Part shown: piece after piece, positions 21,696-32,566 of the stretch
Layout: the number at the start of each line of letters is the position of its first letter
Numbering within the stretch: position 1 is the stretch's first letter
From: Apostichopus japonicus
Taxonomy: Eukaryota > Echinodermata > Holothuroidea > Aspidochirotida > Stichopodidae
Reading direction: 5' to 3'
Assembly (NCBI RefSeq): GCF_037975245.1
Contig: NC_092581.1
Span: forward strand, 8,617,303 to 8,681,302
Length of the DNA stretch: 64,000 nt
Notes under the pieces: generated by a model
What the model was told of the DNA's origin: nothing
Seen by the model: the letters and a program-made list of their open reading frames with translations, nothing else
The model's database searches: none
Translations under genes and position numbers: made by a program

Positions 21696-23040
21696 CAGGG
21701 CCGTATCCAGGGGGGCGCAACAGGCGCGCGCCCCCCCCTATTGGCGGTCACCAAAAAAAAAAAAAAGTTTAGCAAAAAAAAAAAAAAAAAAAAAAATTGA
21801 TGACGACCTTTATGTGAGATGTCGGTGATCGCTCAACCCCCCCCCCCCTCCCGTATGCTTTATTTTTTTGTTTGCCAAAAAAAGGTTCTGGCGAAGTTCG
21901 GCGGCATAATAGTTTTAGAAACATAGATGGTAATTGTGTTTGTATTATCACTATAAACACTAAGTGACATGCCAGCCATACTAAATTGTGCATTTTGTGT
22001 CCATATTTACTGGAAATGTTGCTTATTATTAAGGTCGAAAAATGGATCACATATGGCCATGGGCGGCGATCCTGGGTGGAGGGGGGATATATCCCCCCAT
22101 GAAAATGGGTGGAGGGGATGTAATGCACCATATCCCCCCCCCCCCACCAAATGCCAGGGATAAGAATATTTTCATGCCTACATTTATGCATCTTCGTTAA
22201 TGTACGGCTCTTTTTTAGCTTCATTTCTCGCCTACCATAAGCGCAGTGCGATCTTTTCAAATAAAGCGTCTTTATAAAGCAAAAATAGTTGACTGTAGGC
22301 TTCATTGGCCCTATAACAACAAAATGTATTATTGCGCCCACGGTATTGATATAGTACATATATGCACCCTCATAGTATTCATATAGGCCCTATAGTAGGC
22401 CTACACACGTACATGTTCCCTCGAACAGCTGAGAATCTCATGTAACCAGGGTAATGCTTAATACACGTTTCACCTGGATGCCCTAGCAATCGGTACCTAG
22501 GAATGTCACTATGTGTAATTGTGTATTGCATGTCTATAGGCCTATAATAGCCTGCATGAGGCCATTTTCTTCATCGAATAATATAAAAGAGCTCTCGAAC
22601 ATTCTAACGTTGCGCCTGAAACAAGATTGACAGGGGCAATTTTCCCAAAATAACACCCGAAATTTAAAAAAAAAGTATTTTGGATCCTGAATATGAGAAA
22701 TTTCGGACATGACATCCCTATTTTAAAGTTGGGTATATGCCGCTTGGAAACCTCGGGAAGTGCCGTTTCCGGCCATCTAGAGGGTTTGTTAATCCCAAAA
22801 TTTTCTTGTACGCTTCGCGCCAACTCATGATGGCGCTACGCTTAGATAGTCAACAAGGTCATATCCCCCCCCCCCCCACTCGGAAGTACTGATCGCCGCC
22901 CATGCATATGACACCATTTTGCATTTCAGCCCTTCTTCGAAAGCAAAAATTGTACACCCCTCCCCTTAGACCCATCCCCCAGGACGGCGATCATTCATGC
23001 CTGGCGCCCCCCCTATTGGAAAATCCTGGATACGCCCCTG
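21696..23040. mobile_element. Composite hAT-like non-autonomous element, copy 1
   Basis: The left end CAGGGCCGTATCCAGGGGGG and right end AATCCTGGATACGCCCCTG form a terminal inverted repeat of the CAGGGGCG type seen in several elements here. It is about 97% identical by eye to the copy at 24750-26080 and contains a second element at 22058-22904. No 8-bp target duplication is visible (CAATATGA left, CTATGCGC right), perhaps because the flanks were rearranged. The 196-codon minus-strand frame (21769-22359) is not protein-like and crosses the inner element boundary. Confidence 0.8.
22058..22904. mobile_element. Nested hAT-like element within composite copy 1
   Basis: The ends CATGGGCGGCGATCC and GATCGCCGCCCATG are inverted. 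They are flanked by an 8-bp target duplication with one mismatch, CATATGGC (22050-22057) and CATATGAC (22905-22912). The right half includes the CGCTTCGCGCCAAC module (22808-22850). No transposase frame. Confidence 0.82.
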
Positions 23041-23430
23041 CTATGCGCTATATAAATAGGTTATTTAAACAAAATACGTTGTGTCTATTGAGCACGACAA
23101 ATGCAAAATTGTTTGCAGACAATGGTAGGGACTGTTAGCCAAACAAATCACAGGAAATTTGGAAACGCATCATTGACTACTTTTAGCATGAAATTCTTTG
23201 TAACGGGAGTGTTGTTAACCTTGTACTTTGCGGTTCTATGCGCTATATAAATAGGTTATTTAAACAAAATACGTTGTGTCTATTGAGCACGACAATGCAA
23301 AATTGTTTGCAGACAATGGTAGGGACTGTTAGCCAAACAAATCACAGTAAATTTGGAAACGCTTCATTGACTACTTTTAGCATGAAATTCTTTGTAATTG
23401 GGAGTGTTGTTAACATTGAACTTTGCGGTT
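23041..23430. repeat. Tandem duplication, 195-bp unit
   Basis: The unit starting CTATGCGCTATATAAATAGG at 23041 is repeated from 23236 with few changes. It abuts the right end of composite copy 1 exactly. A diverged relative (GAGCAC..TTTGCAGACAATGG..TTTAGCATGAAA) lies inside the fold-back element near 45240-45400. Confidence 0.88.
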
Positions 23431-24749
23431 GATTGTTATCATTTATTTGTTTGAAACAGATTCAATCATCTGTACAAAGGATTGAAAGAAATTGTGGTTC
23501 TTTTGAGAAGCTGTGGTTTTTTGAAAAGAAAGAAAGAAAGATATTCATTCTGAAAAGTGTTTGTTAAATATTACGAAAACATGTTATTGGAAACCTGATC
23601 AAATCCCGAATCCTGAGTCGTTGTACTCTTTTTTACACAATTTACACGTTGACACTAAGGGTTATATCTACGATTTGTCTAAAACGGCATGTCTTTTAAC
23701 TGTTTATAGGAACGAGGAATTGTTATAACGGCACGCCATTACTCTTTTAGAGATGTGTAACCATTTTCTTTAAAACTTTCCTAGCTTCCAAAATTGTAAT
23801 AGTTTTGAATTCTTATACATGAACTCATACTTTCACTTGTGGCTTCATCATCTGTTACTCACAGTGTGTTAAAATTTGGTGTATCACATTGTTGTTGTGT
23901 TTAATTATTTCTACCTGGTAAGTTGCATCACATGACTTAAAAAAAAAAAAACACCTACAGTTACAGTTTACCGTTAATCAATGAATCACAGGTAGGGATG
24001 TGTCTGTTGTATAATTACAAGATTGATTGCCCTACACAACAAACAATAACAATACCACTGAACTGATCAAAGTGGCAACAAATACGTATTTAATATAGAT
24101 CCCACCCGTACAGTATACCCACAAAGAAATGTATAATATACACGTTTATAGTACTCGAGTCCATTTTTCTTCACTCGGACTTTAGACCAATTCCAATTTG
24201 GTATATTATCTTGCTTGGCAGGTCTCTTATTTCTGAAGTTTACTCTTTGAGTGTCCAGAATGAGCACTTATGTAAGGAGTCAATGCAGTCTTACATATTT
24301 AGCCACACATACAATTGATATCTTCTTGTTTAAAGCAAATCATATGAAGCCAATGCTTTGATTGGTAGCTGTTATTCGTCATATGGTAGATTTTTTGGCA
24401 TAAACGATAGTGGCAATTTATATAGAAACTGTGTGTAAAGGGTAATTCTCACAATAAAACTCCATTTCAGTTAGATCCTTTCATTGTTCAAAGCTGTGTC
24501 AAAGTTATGGTTACAAAGATAAAATGGTGATCATAAGATGTCATTTTGATCTTAGTAATACAGTGAAAAGCAGTGTGATGTGACAAACAATAATTCACGA
24601 TGACACAGGCTGTCCTGAAATGACCATTGACCTCAACAACTGGCTTCTTGTACTAAATGTGATACATCAACATAATTAATATATCTGTCCTTGTTAAAAT
24701 ATTGTGTAAACAATGGTTTCTGGTGAACTCAAACGACTATGACCTCCGC
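23431..24749. other. Intergenic, with an inverted AGGTCA-repeat remnant
   Basis: No gene is supported. A (GAAA)n patch lies at 23527-23540. From about 24600 to 24749 one or two inverted units of the AGGTCA-type repeat can be recognised (CCATTGACCTCAACAAC, CTTGTACTAAATGTGATACA, TATGACCTCC). The second composite element is inserted into this remnant. Confidence 0.5.
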
Positions 24750-26080
24750 CAGGGGCGTATCCAGGGGGGGGGGGGCGCAACAGGCGCGCGCCCCCCTATT
24801 GGCCGTCACCAAAAAAAAAAAAAAAAAAAAAATTGATGACGACCTTTATGTGAGATGTCGGTGATCGCTCAACCCCCCCCCCCCCTCCCGTATGCTTTAT
24901 TTTTTGTTTGCCAAAAAAAGGTTCTGGCGAAGTTCGGCGGCATGATAGTTTTAGAAACATAGATGGTAATTGTGTTTGTATTATCACTATAAACACTAAA
25001 TGACATGCCAGCCATACTAAATTGTGCATTTTGTGTCCATATTTACTGGAAATGTTGCTTATTATTAAGGTCGAAAAATGGATCACATATGGCCATGGGC
25101 GGCGATCCTGGGTGGAGGGGGGATATATCCCCCCATGAAAATGGGTGGAGGGGATGTAATGCACCATATCCCCCCCCCCCCACCAAATGCCAGGGATAAG
25201 AATATTTTCATGCCTACATTTATGCATCTTCGTTAATGTACGGCACTTTTTTAGCTTCATTTCTCGCCTACCATAAACGCAGTGCGATCTTTTCAAATAA
25301 AGCGTCTTTATAAAGCAAAAATAGTTGACTGTAGGCTTCATTGGCCCTATAACAACAAAATGTATTATTGCGCCCACGGTATTGATATAGTACATATATG
25401 CACCCTCATAGTATTCATATAGGCCCTATAGTAGGCCTACACACGTACATGTTCCCTCGAACAGCTGAGAATCTCATGTAACCAGGGTAATGCTTAATAC
25501 ACGTTTCACCTGGATGCCCTAGCAATCGGTACCTAGGAATGTAACTATGTGTAATTGTGTATTGCATGTGTATAGGCCTATAATAGCCTGCATGAGGCCA
25601 TTTTCTTCATCGAATAATATAACAGAGCTCTCGAACATTCTAACGTTGCGCCTGAAACAAGATTGACAGGGGCAATTTTCCCAAAATAACACCCGAAATT
25701 AAAAAAAAAAGTATTTTGGATCCTGATTATGAGATATTTCGGACATGACATCCCTATTTTAAAGTTGGGTATATGCCGCTTGGAAACCTCGGGAAGTGCC
25801 GTTTCCGGCCATCTAGAGGGTTTGTTAATCCTAAAATTTTCTTGTACGCTTCGCGCCAACTCATGGTGGCGCTACGCTTAGATAGTCAACAAGGTCATAT
25901 CCCCCCCCCCCCCCACTCGGAAGTACGGATCGCCGCCCATGCATATGACACCATTTTGCATTTCAGCCCTTCTTCGAAAGCAAAAACTGTACACCCCTCC
26001 CCTTAGACCCATCCCCCAGGACGGCGATCATTCATGCCTGGCGCCCCCCCCCCTTTTGGAAAATCCTGGATACGCCCCTG
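24750..26080. mobile_element. Composite hAT-like non-autonomous element, copy 2
   Basis: The ends are CAGGGGCGTATCCAGGGGGG and AATCCTGGATACGCCCCTG. It is collinear with copy 1, including the nested element, and differs mainly in homopolymer lengths and scattered single bases. Flanking octamers (ACCTCCGC and AATATGTG) do not match. The 199-codon minus-strand frame is the same non-protein read-through as in copy 1. Confidence 0.82.
25094..25941. mobile_element. Nested hAT-like element within composite copy 2
   Basis: Same ends and same internal position as in copy 1, with CATATGGC and CATATGAC again as flanking octamers. The insertion therefore happened before the two composites separated. Confidence 0.82.
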
Positions 26081-27239
26081 AATATGTGAGGAAGTGAGTG
26101 GGGTGGGAATTGGGGACAGCATAATGAACACATAAATTGGTATCACTGTTCCTGTGGCTATGTAAAGGTCTCTTGGAATTTCTTTATGAAAAAGTTAATG
26201 AGTAAAATGTTTATGCAATACAGAGGCCCGGTAAAGAAAGTAGATATGCATTGAGAGTGTTTCAAGTAAATCACTAATTCCAGGTGGGGTTCCTCTTAAA
26301 GGTATGCTATAATGGCCCCAAATATGCTAGATATTCAAATATGGTCACCTTTGGTCAAAATTATTAATCTTTTTTTTATTACAAAACTTTGAGGAAATTT
26401 CCTAACTGGGGCATTTAGTCATCTTGTGTGTTCCTTAACAATTTCTTAGAACAGTTTGTATAGTAAAGACCTCCAGGAAAGTACTTTTTGAAACCTTCTA
26501 GCAGTTATAGCATGCTATAATTTGGGACCTATACTGACTACCTTTAAGGCCAAAATTTTGACTAATCTCTGTGCCAAAATACCCCCAAAAGTATGGACAA
26601 GTATTGTTATTCTATAGTGGCTGACACTGGGAACCGCCACCTGTCAGTCAGAACTTTGTAGTACTTTAGGGTGGAGGTTGAGGGGGTGGGGGTATCTGAC
26701 TAAAACTGAGAGGTGTTGCCAATTAGAAGCATAAACACAGTATGTCTTCTGGGAAACAATATTCTTCATAGGGTTACAAGCAAATCATTTAAAACAAAGA
26801 AGAAATGGAAAAATAGAGACTTAACTTTAAACATGAAGGTAACCTATGGGTTTTCTCTCCTGACCAATGCAGTAAGTACAAGACACCTCTCAGTATGTGA
26901 AATGATTGTGTTTATCTCATTGACTTTGTGTTAAACCCTGTAATACCCAGGACACCTTGAAGCAGGAGTCATGGCAAAGCAAAAACATGAGAAATAATCT
27001 GCAGAAAGCAATGAACAGTTGTTGATTTTTTTTAACTTCCTGAAATCTACGAAATATATTGTATTTGCTTCCTAACTATTTGTTTATTTACTACATTTTA
27101 TTCATGAAGGCACCAATTCAATGCAAAGTGTGTTACTTGAAATGCCTCGACGATGGAAACAGTTGCTGAGGGGTGAGGTGGGGTGGGTGGGCGGGTCGAG
27201 AGTTTCAGGTACACCAATCCATGGGCAACTTAATGTATA
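26081..27239. other. Intergenic, no gene supported
   Basis: No domain-bearing frame, splice-supported exon or transposon end is visible. The 73-codon plus frame at 26713-26934 has no recognisable feature. Confidence 0.4.
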
Positions 27240-27244
27240 AATGC

Positions 27245-27530
27245 CTTTAATTATTATTATTATTATTCATCATTCTTATTGTTGTTATTATTATTATTGT
27301 TGTTGTTTTTACTATAATTACTTTCATCCTCATCATTATTATTGTTATTATTATTATTATTATTATTGATGTTGTTGTTACTATGATTACTATTATTATT
27401 ATTGTCATTATCATCATTCTTATTATTATTGTTGCTGTTACTATTATTATCGTCATCATCATCGTTATCATGATTATTATTATTATTAGAAAATCATCGT
27501 CGTCGTTGTCATCATTATTACTATTATTAA
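27245..27530. repeat. ATT/TTA trinucleotide microsatellite, about 285 bp
   Basis: Imperfect (ATT)n with GTT, CAT and ATC interruptions. The long Ile-rich frames on both strands come from the repeat. Confidence 0.95.
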
Positions 27531-27859
27531 GTCTTCGGAGGGGGTGGAGTGGTATAGGCAGCTGGGATTGTAATGACTTTTACAGTACATTTCAATCAAG
27601 TTTATTTCAAGCTCCTTATCACATCTTTTCTCTTAACCTATATAGTCATATTTTGTGTACCTCGCGTATTTTTACATTTATACTATATTTTTGGTTTGAA
27701 ATAAAAAGAATAAAATAGAAAAGTCACGTATTTCAGTTGATGTAGTTCTCTGGGGCTTTATATCCAGAAACAGGCCTCTTTTTGATTCCTTGCCAAAAGC
27801 TGAAGAAATCAATGCGATGGTGATTGTGTGGGTTCGTGTGTATTTGCGTGTGTGTGTAT

Positions 27860-28620
27860 GTGACACTTTCTTGTAAACACGATATCTCAATAATTGAAGC
27901 TTGTATTTAACTCATACTCTACATGTGGGTAACCCATATTAGGAAAAAGACTGCTATTGTTTTTGGTGGAGGTCAAAGGTCATTTGAGGTCACCAGAGGT
28001 CAAACTAAAAACCTCTTAAACTGCTTGTAAACACAATATCTTATAGGTGGGGTAACTTGGAAGGATTTCATACTTAGTATGTAGATGGCCCATATTGGGT
28101 AGAAGATCCCTATTATATTGGACACAGGTCAACAATCATTTGGGGTCAGCAGAGGTGAAAGTCTGAAAAACTTGTAAAAAATTACTCTAAAAGTGAAAAT
28201 CCGTTAATGTAAAAACAATGCACGTAGATTGCCTTTGGTGAGAACAAAATCGCTGTTTAATTTCATGCGTGTCAAATTTCCTTTGAGGTCAAGAGAAGTA
28301 GTTTTCAGAAAACACATTATACGGTACCCAACATCGACCATACTGTCATCACATACATGTTTCTGCCCTACGATGATGATGCGCAAGCATATATCATTTC
28401 GTCGTCCGGATCAGGCATCCCTACAAAAGTGTCGCAATGAAACCGGTATAGGAGCTGCATTTCGCGTAAGTTGCTGAGTTCCTGTAGGTTCTCTCTGGCC
28501 AGTATCTTTGTAGTAAGCAATAAGATATACTTGGTATGTCGATGATCAATATCAATTAAAGAACCTATTGTTTTGGTGAAGGTCAATACAGCCCAAACTG
28601 TGAATAACCTACAAAAATGA
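27860..28620. repeat. Second block of AGGTCA-type repeat
   Basis: Decayed units of the family at 15.9-17.5 kb: TTGTAAACACGATATCTCAA at 27870, GGAGGTCAAAGGTCATTTGA at 27967 followed by GGTCACCAGAGGTCAAAC, a weaker unit at 28120-28160 and a last trace near 28575. Confidence 0.8.
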
Positions 28621-29479
28621 TATATCCAAATCTCTCAAGTTGAAATCAAAGCCCTATCAAAATTTCTCCTATGGGCAAGGAATCACTAAATCTTTGACTT
28701 TCTGGTTTCTTATTTGCTCATTACTAGGCTGCTCATTGCCCTTTTGTAAATGATGTACTCATCCTTTAAGAAAAGTGAATACTAAAGAAAAATACCCCAG
28801 CAGCACGGCTAATAAATGAGCAGTGATGTAAGATGTTTGAATAGCTTACTACCGGACCAAAGTTCAGCAGGCTGATTCGAAATACACCAATAACAGATGA
28901 GAACAATTTGCGGAAGGAAGGAGTGCTTCTACACCTTCACATGATCATACACAATAATGCACATGTTTTGTAGCCTCTATAGTCCAATACACCTGTTTTC
29001 TCAACTTATTCCGTAAGAGTGGGGGGGGGGGGTCTTTGAAGGGGGGAGGGTCCGATCTTCTAATTTTATGGCTTATTGGGTCACTAGTTCCCAAACATAT
29101 TCGAGACGGATGCTCATACCATTTCTGGTTTAAAAGTTAAAATTGGTTAAAGTGCTCAACTGGCCATATTTTCAAACTGAGGCTAAAAATCGGAAGAAAC
29201 TTACAGAACTAATAGTTCTATGGAAAACTTCCCCACCTTCCAAACGAGTGTGATAACGTCACAGAATCACAGGAGAATGGCATGTCCAAAATATTAAAGT
29301 CTTAAGAAAGTCAAAACCTTGGTTGGAACTAAAATTTATATGTGCGGCATTAAGTGGAAAGGTTTACGACCTCGAAAAGAATTTTCCAAACAATTATGGC
29401 GTTAATCCTCACCCTATAGGTTTACCATTAAGGTTAGCCTGATTATTAATGGTGTCTAAATGAAGAGGTCTATAGGAAT
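28621..29479. other. Intergenic, no gene supported
   Basis: A G-run at 29023-29050 is the only obvious landmark. No coding exon is visible. Confidence 0.4.
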
Positions 29480-29984
29480 CAGGGGCGGATCCAGGGGGGC
29501 CGACCCGGCCCCGGCCCCGGCCCCGGCCCCCCCCTTTTTTGGAAATCAGTTGCGTGTTTTTTTTATGTGGGAGTACTTCAAATTCCTAATAGGCATAACT
29601 TGGTGAAAGAAAAGCCTAATATATATCCAGCTGCTCTTCCCTGAAACGCGATCGTTTTTATTCCAAATTTGAAACTAAGGCAATTATCAGGCCTGAGCGA
29701 CATCACGTATTAATTACATACGGCTCAGTACTATAGTGCTGACTATTACTGTCAGGGAAAATCAATGCACAGTTAGCAAGTTTATCATAATTATCTGAAT
29801 GAAAGGGGGTGTAGGCGGTTTTACACTATCTAACGCAACGTAGTCGCCAAGAACCTGAAGTATTTTTAAGGGAGGGCCCGAGGAACATGAACTTATAGCA
29901 TGCTCCTCGTGTTGAAACATAATTGCACCTATTAGGTGAATTGAGTGTACTGTTAATAGTAGGAGAGACTAGTGTAGGTTCTTA

Positions 29985-30046
29985 TGACCAACTAGACCGG
30001 TTTCTGCTCTCAAACTTTATAGGAGGAGCTTCATCAGTAGTAGCCT
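29985..30046 (-). ncRNA. Hammerhead ribozyme motif in Penelope-like element 2
   Basis: On the minus strand CTGATGA (30037-30031) is followed by stem II, GCTC paired with GAGC around a 16-17-base loop (30030-30005). GAAA comes at 30004-30001, then CCGGTC. Stem I pairs ACTA (30041-30038) with TAGT after the cut site. Stem III would be ACC/GGU with no loop, a self-complementary ACCGGU that suits a dimer. All core positions match. The sequence is unrelated to the motif in element 1 outside the core. Confidence 0.8.
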
Positions 30047-30195
30047 TTGAATATTTTATATTCGGCCTGGGCGTCTCGTTCTCAGAATGCATCTATTTTC
30101 TGTGCACGAGCTTTATGGACTCATAGTGCAGCTATAAGTCCATTTTTGTAGGCTAGAATCGGTTCTTTTGGAAACAGTTTGGATAATTCCGCGTG

Positions 30196-31075
30196 CAGGG
30201 GCGTAGCGAGCGGGGGGTGTGGGGGTGTCACACCCCCCAATAATTTGGTCGCTGTCGGCAAATTTTGGGTCTGTCGGCAAAAGGAGAAAAGGTGAAGAGA
30301 GCGGAAGGGGAAGAAAGAAGGAAAGCTGAATAGAGAAAAGGAGAACGGGAGCTTCTTTATCGGTTATTTCGATTTTCCAGTTCTTCATCTGATAAACTCA
30401 TTCACCAATCCAGTCACCCGACGTCTGCAAGTTAAAAACTTCTCGGCAAATAACTGATAATGTCACGACCGTCAGTATAGCTACTGTAGCCAGGCTCAGC
30501 TAGACGAGTGCCAGAATCGCCGGCAACTCAGTGAAAGAAATGGAATTAAAGGCTTCCGTATAGGCCGCAGCCCATGAGTCGTGCTATCGTGTTGTTATTA
30601 ACCTCTGTTCAGAATGACGTCATCGCAGATGTCATTCGTTCTCCGTGGAAAACTTAAGGACACGGCTCACGAATTGTACACAAGTTTTAAGGTTTCTCGC
30701 TTGTATATCAATGAATGTTGTTATTTCTCATTACCGGAAAGTTTTCTGAACATTTTCATCACAAAGTTTCACTATTTCAACGATCGGTGAAAGAGAAAAC
30801 ACAGTTCTATAATTGGTCCCAATTAATTCTTCTTCTGCCGACTGCCATAAAAATAATATCGAAATGGAAATTCTACGGTGCCAAATTTGACTTACAATAT
30901 GCACCAGATTGCATCTAAGGACGTTTCAAAACTAAAAATTTTCCAAAGGGGAGGTCGACACCCCCTCCCCTTAGACCCCTCCCCCATTTCAGTCACCACT
31001 TCCAGATCCGTCGGCAAATCAAATCCTCCACACCCCCCCCCCCCCCCAACAACAACAACCTTCGCTACGCCCCTG
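30196..31075. mobile_element. Inner hAT-like element inserted in Penelope-like element 2
   Basis: The ends CAGGGGCGTAGCGAGCGGGG and CTTCGCTACGCCCCTG are inverted. They are flanked by an 8-bp target duplication with one mismatch, TCCGCGTG (30188-30195) and TCTGCGTG (31076-31083). It carries the shared subterminal module near 30896-31000 and no transposase. Confidence 0.88.
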
Positions 31076-31267
31076 TCTGCGTGTTGCGAGATTAAGTGCC
31101 AATGTTTCAAAGAACATTTTTTAAATGCGTGGTTTTGATATGGGGTGTATAGGTAAGCTTGAACACCATTGGTGGTTCCTTTTGTTTAGGTTTGGTAGTG
31201 AGGTATTGCCCACGGTTTTCAAATTTTATGCCTTTTTGTGGCTGAGGCAATTTCCTCTTTCTTATAG

Positions 31268-32090
31268 TTACGAGTAACAGTTTCTCTGTGAACGCATTCT
31301 TTTCTGTAAGAAATCAGTCTCATTGTTACATAGACGTGCGTATCGTAAGACTTCCCCTGAGCCTTTAAAAGTGGCAAGTGGGTGTGCAGAGTTTCTGTCG
31401 AAGTATTGGAAGGTTTCCGTGGGTTCGGTGTAGACTTTGGTGTCTAATAACCCATTGGTTTCAAACCTTGGACCTTTCAAGATTTTCAAATCTAGGTATG
31501 TTACCGCGGTGTGTAATATTTCTACCGTAAACTTTAAGAAGCGGTGAATTTCATTCAATTTGTTTACTAGTTGTTCAAGTTCCTGAGGTGAACCGTCGTA
31601 AAGCAATAGAAGTTCTTCTCTATAGCGGAGCCATTTTAAGATTTTATTATCTGTCGGTATAATCTGGTTTTCCAGTTTATGCATGACGATATCACAGATT
31701 TCCGGGGAGGCTTGGCTACCCATGGCGCAACCGATCTTTTGTAGATAGAATTGGTTATTGAACTCGAAACAGTTTCTTGTTAAAATAAGTTCAATTAGTG
31801 TGCGCATGGATATGGAAGATATTTTATTTATTCCATATTCGCTTTTTTCCGCCTTTTCATAGACTTCTTGACATATATCTAATGCCTCCTCTTGGGGAGT
31901 ATTGGTATACATGGCGACGACATCGAGTGTAGCAAGTACTACTGCTTTTGGTAACGGGGTGGCTTCCACAAATTTCAGAATGTGATTTGTGTCTTTCACA
32001 TAGGTGCTTTGTTTTAATACAATAGGAAGCAAGAAATAGTCCACAAATTCCGATATTTTTTCGGTCGGTGATCCGTTTCCGCTTAATATC
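31268..32090 (-). pseudogene. Penelope-like reverse transcriptase fragment, catalytic DD replaced by EE
   Basis: The frame is open from the inverted-repeat junction at 32090 (first Met at 32044) to 31268. It starts with SPTEKISEFVDYFLLPIV. It then shows motif A, LATLDVVAMYTNTPQEEALD, with its Asp; the YLQKIGCAMGSQASPE loop; WLRYREELLLLYDGS where the family has an Asp-Asp pair; then TYLDLKI and LLDTKVYTEPTETFQYFDRN. The family continues with SxALRYxRLC, seen here as GEVLRYARLCNNETDF. Beyond the stop, a shifted frame carries PPMVFKLTYTPHIKTTH, so a frameshift lies near 31275. The replaced catalytic pair, the truncation and the frameshift make it inactive. Confidence 0.88.
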
Positions 32091-32566
32091 GGGCCCTCCC
32101 TTAAAAATACTTCAGGTTCTTGGCGACTACGTTGCGTTAGATAGTGTAAAACCGCCTACACCCCCTTTAATTAATAAGTATATCATAATTATCTCATTGA
32201 ATATATCTTGTTTTATGTTTTTTCTTGGGGTGAATCTGGTGTCATAATTTTCGCGCAAAAGAAAAAAACGAATCGACGCAATAATAGTGTATCCATTGTA
32301 CATGCACTGTTGAGCGTTGTTAAATATGTGTCTATCGAGAAAAAATATGTGCACAAAAAAGCGTGTCTGCAACGTTTCTGGTTTTTCTAGTTTTTTGCGA
32401 AATGTTTCACCATTTTGCATCTAAGCACTCACAATTAACCAAAAATTTCCAAGGGGGGGGGGGGGCAACCCCTCCCCCTAGACCCCTCCCCCAGGACGCA
32501 GATCACTAAAGTGCTACCATCGGGATGTCGGCCCCCACCTTTCTCAAAATCCTGGATCCGCCCCTG

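Larger units (their letters stand above)
29783..32194 (-). mobile_element. Penelope-like retroelement 2, 5'-truncated, inverted ends
   Basis: A perfect 79-bp inverted repeat lies at 29802-29880 and 32090-32168. It is flanked by a target duplication TATCATAATTATCT at 29783-29796 and 32181-32194, with about 12 extra bases at the right junction. Read on the minus strand it contains a reverse transcriptase fragment (32090-31268), a frameshifted continuation to about 31085, an inserted hAT-like element (31075-30196), more coding remnant (30187 to about 30090, with PKEPILAYKNGLIAAL) and a hammerhead motif. It differs in sequence from element 1 and shows no GIY-YIG domain. Confidence 0.9.
29480..32566. 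mobile_element. Outer hAT-like element split by a Penelope-like insertion
   Basis: The left end CAGGGGCGGATCCAGGGGGG (29480) and right end AAAATCCTGGATCCGCCCCTG (to 32566) are inverted. The left part continues to 29796. The right part from 32181 includes the shared subterminal module (CACCATTTTGCATCTAAGCA, then CCCCTAGACCCCTCCCCCAG). The element's own length without the insertion would be about 700 bp. The flanks share only GGAAT directly at the ends, less than the 8 bp expected for hAT, so superfamily placement is tentative. Confidence 0.75.

Noticed and set aside
21769-22359. 196-codon minus frame, repeated as a 199-codon frame at 24796-25395
   Set aside because: It runs across the boundary of the nested hAT-like element and ends in homopolymers. 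Conservation between copies is due to the recent DNA duplication.
27247-27471. Isoleucine-rich open frames on both strands
   Set aside because: They are translations of the ATT/TTA microsatellite and have no protein character.
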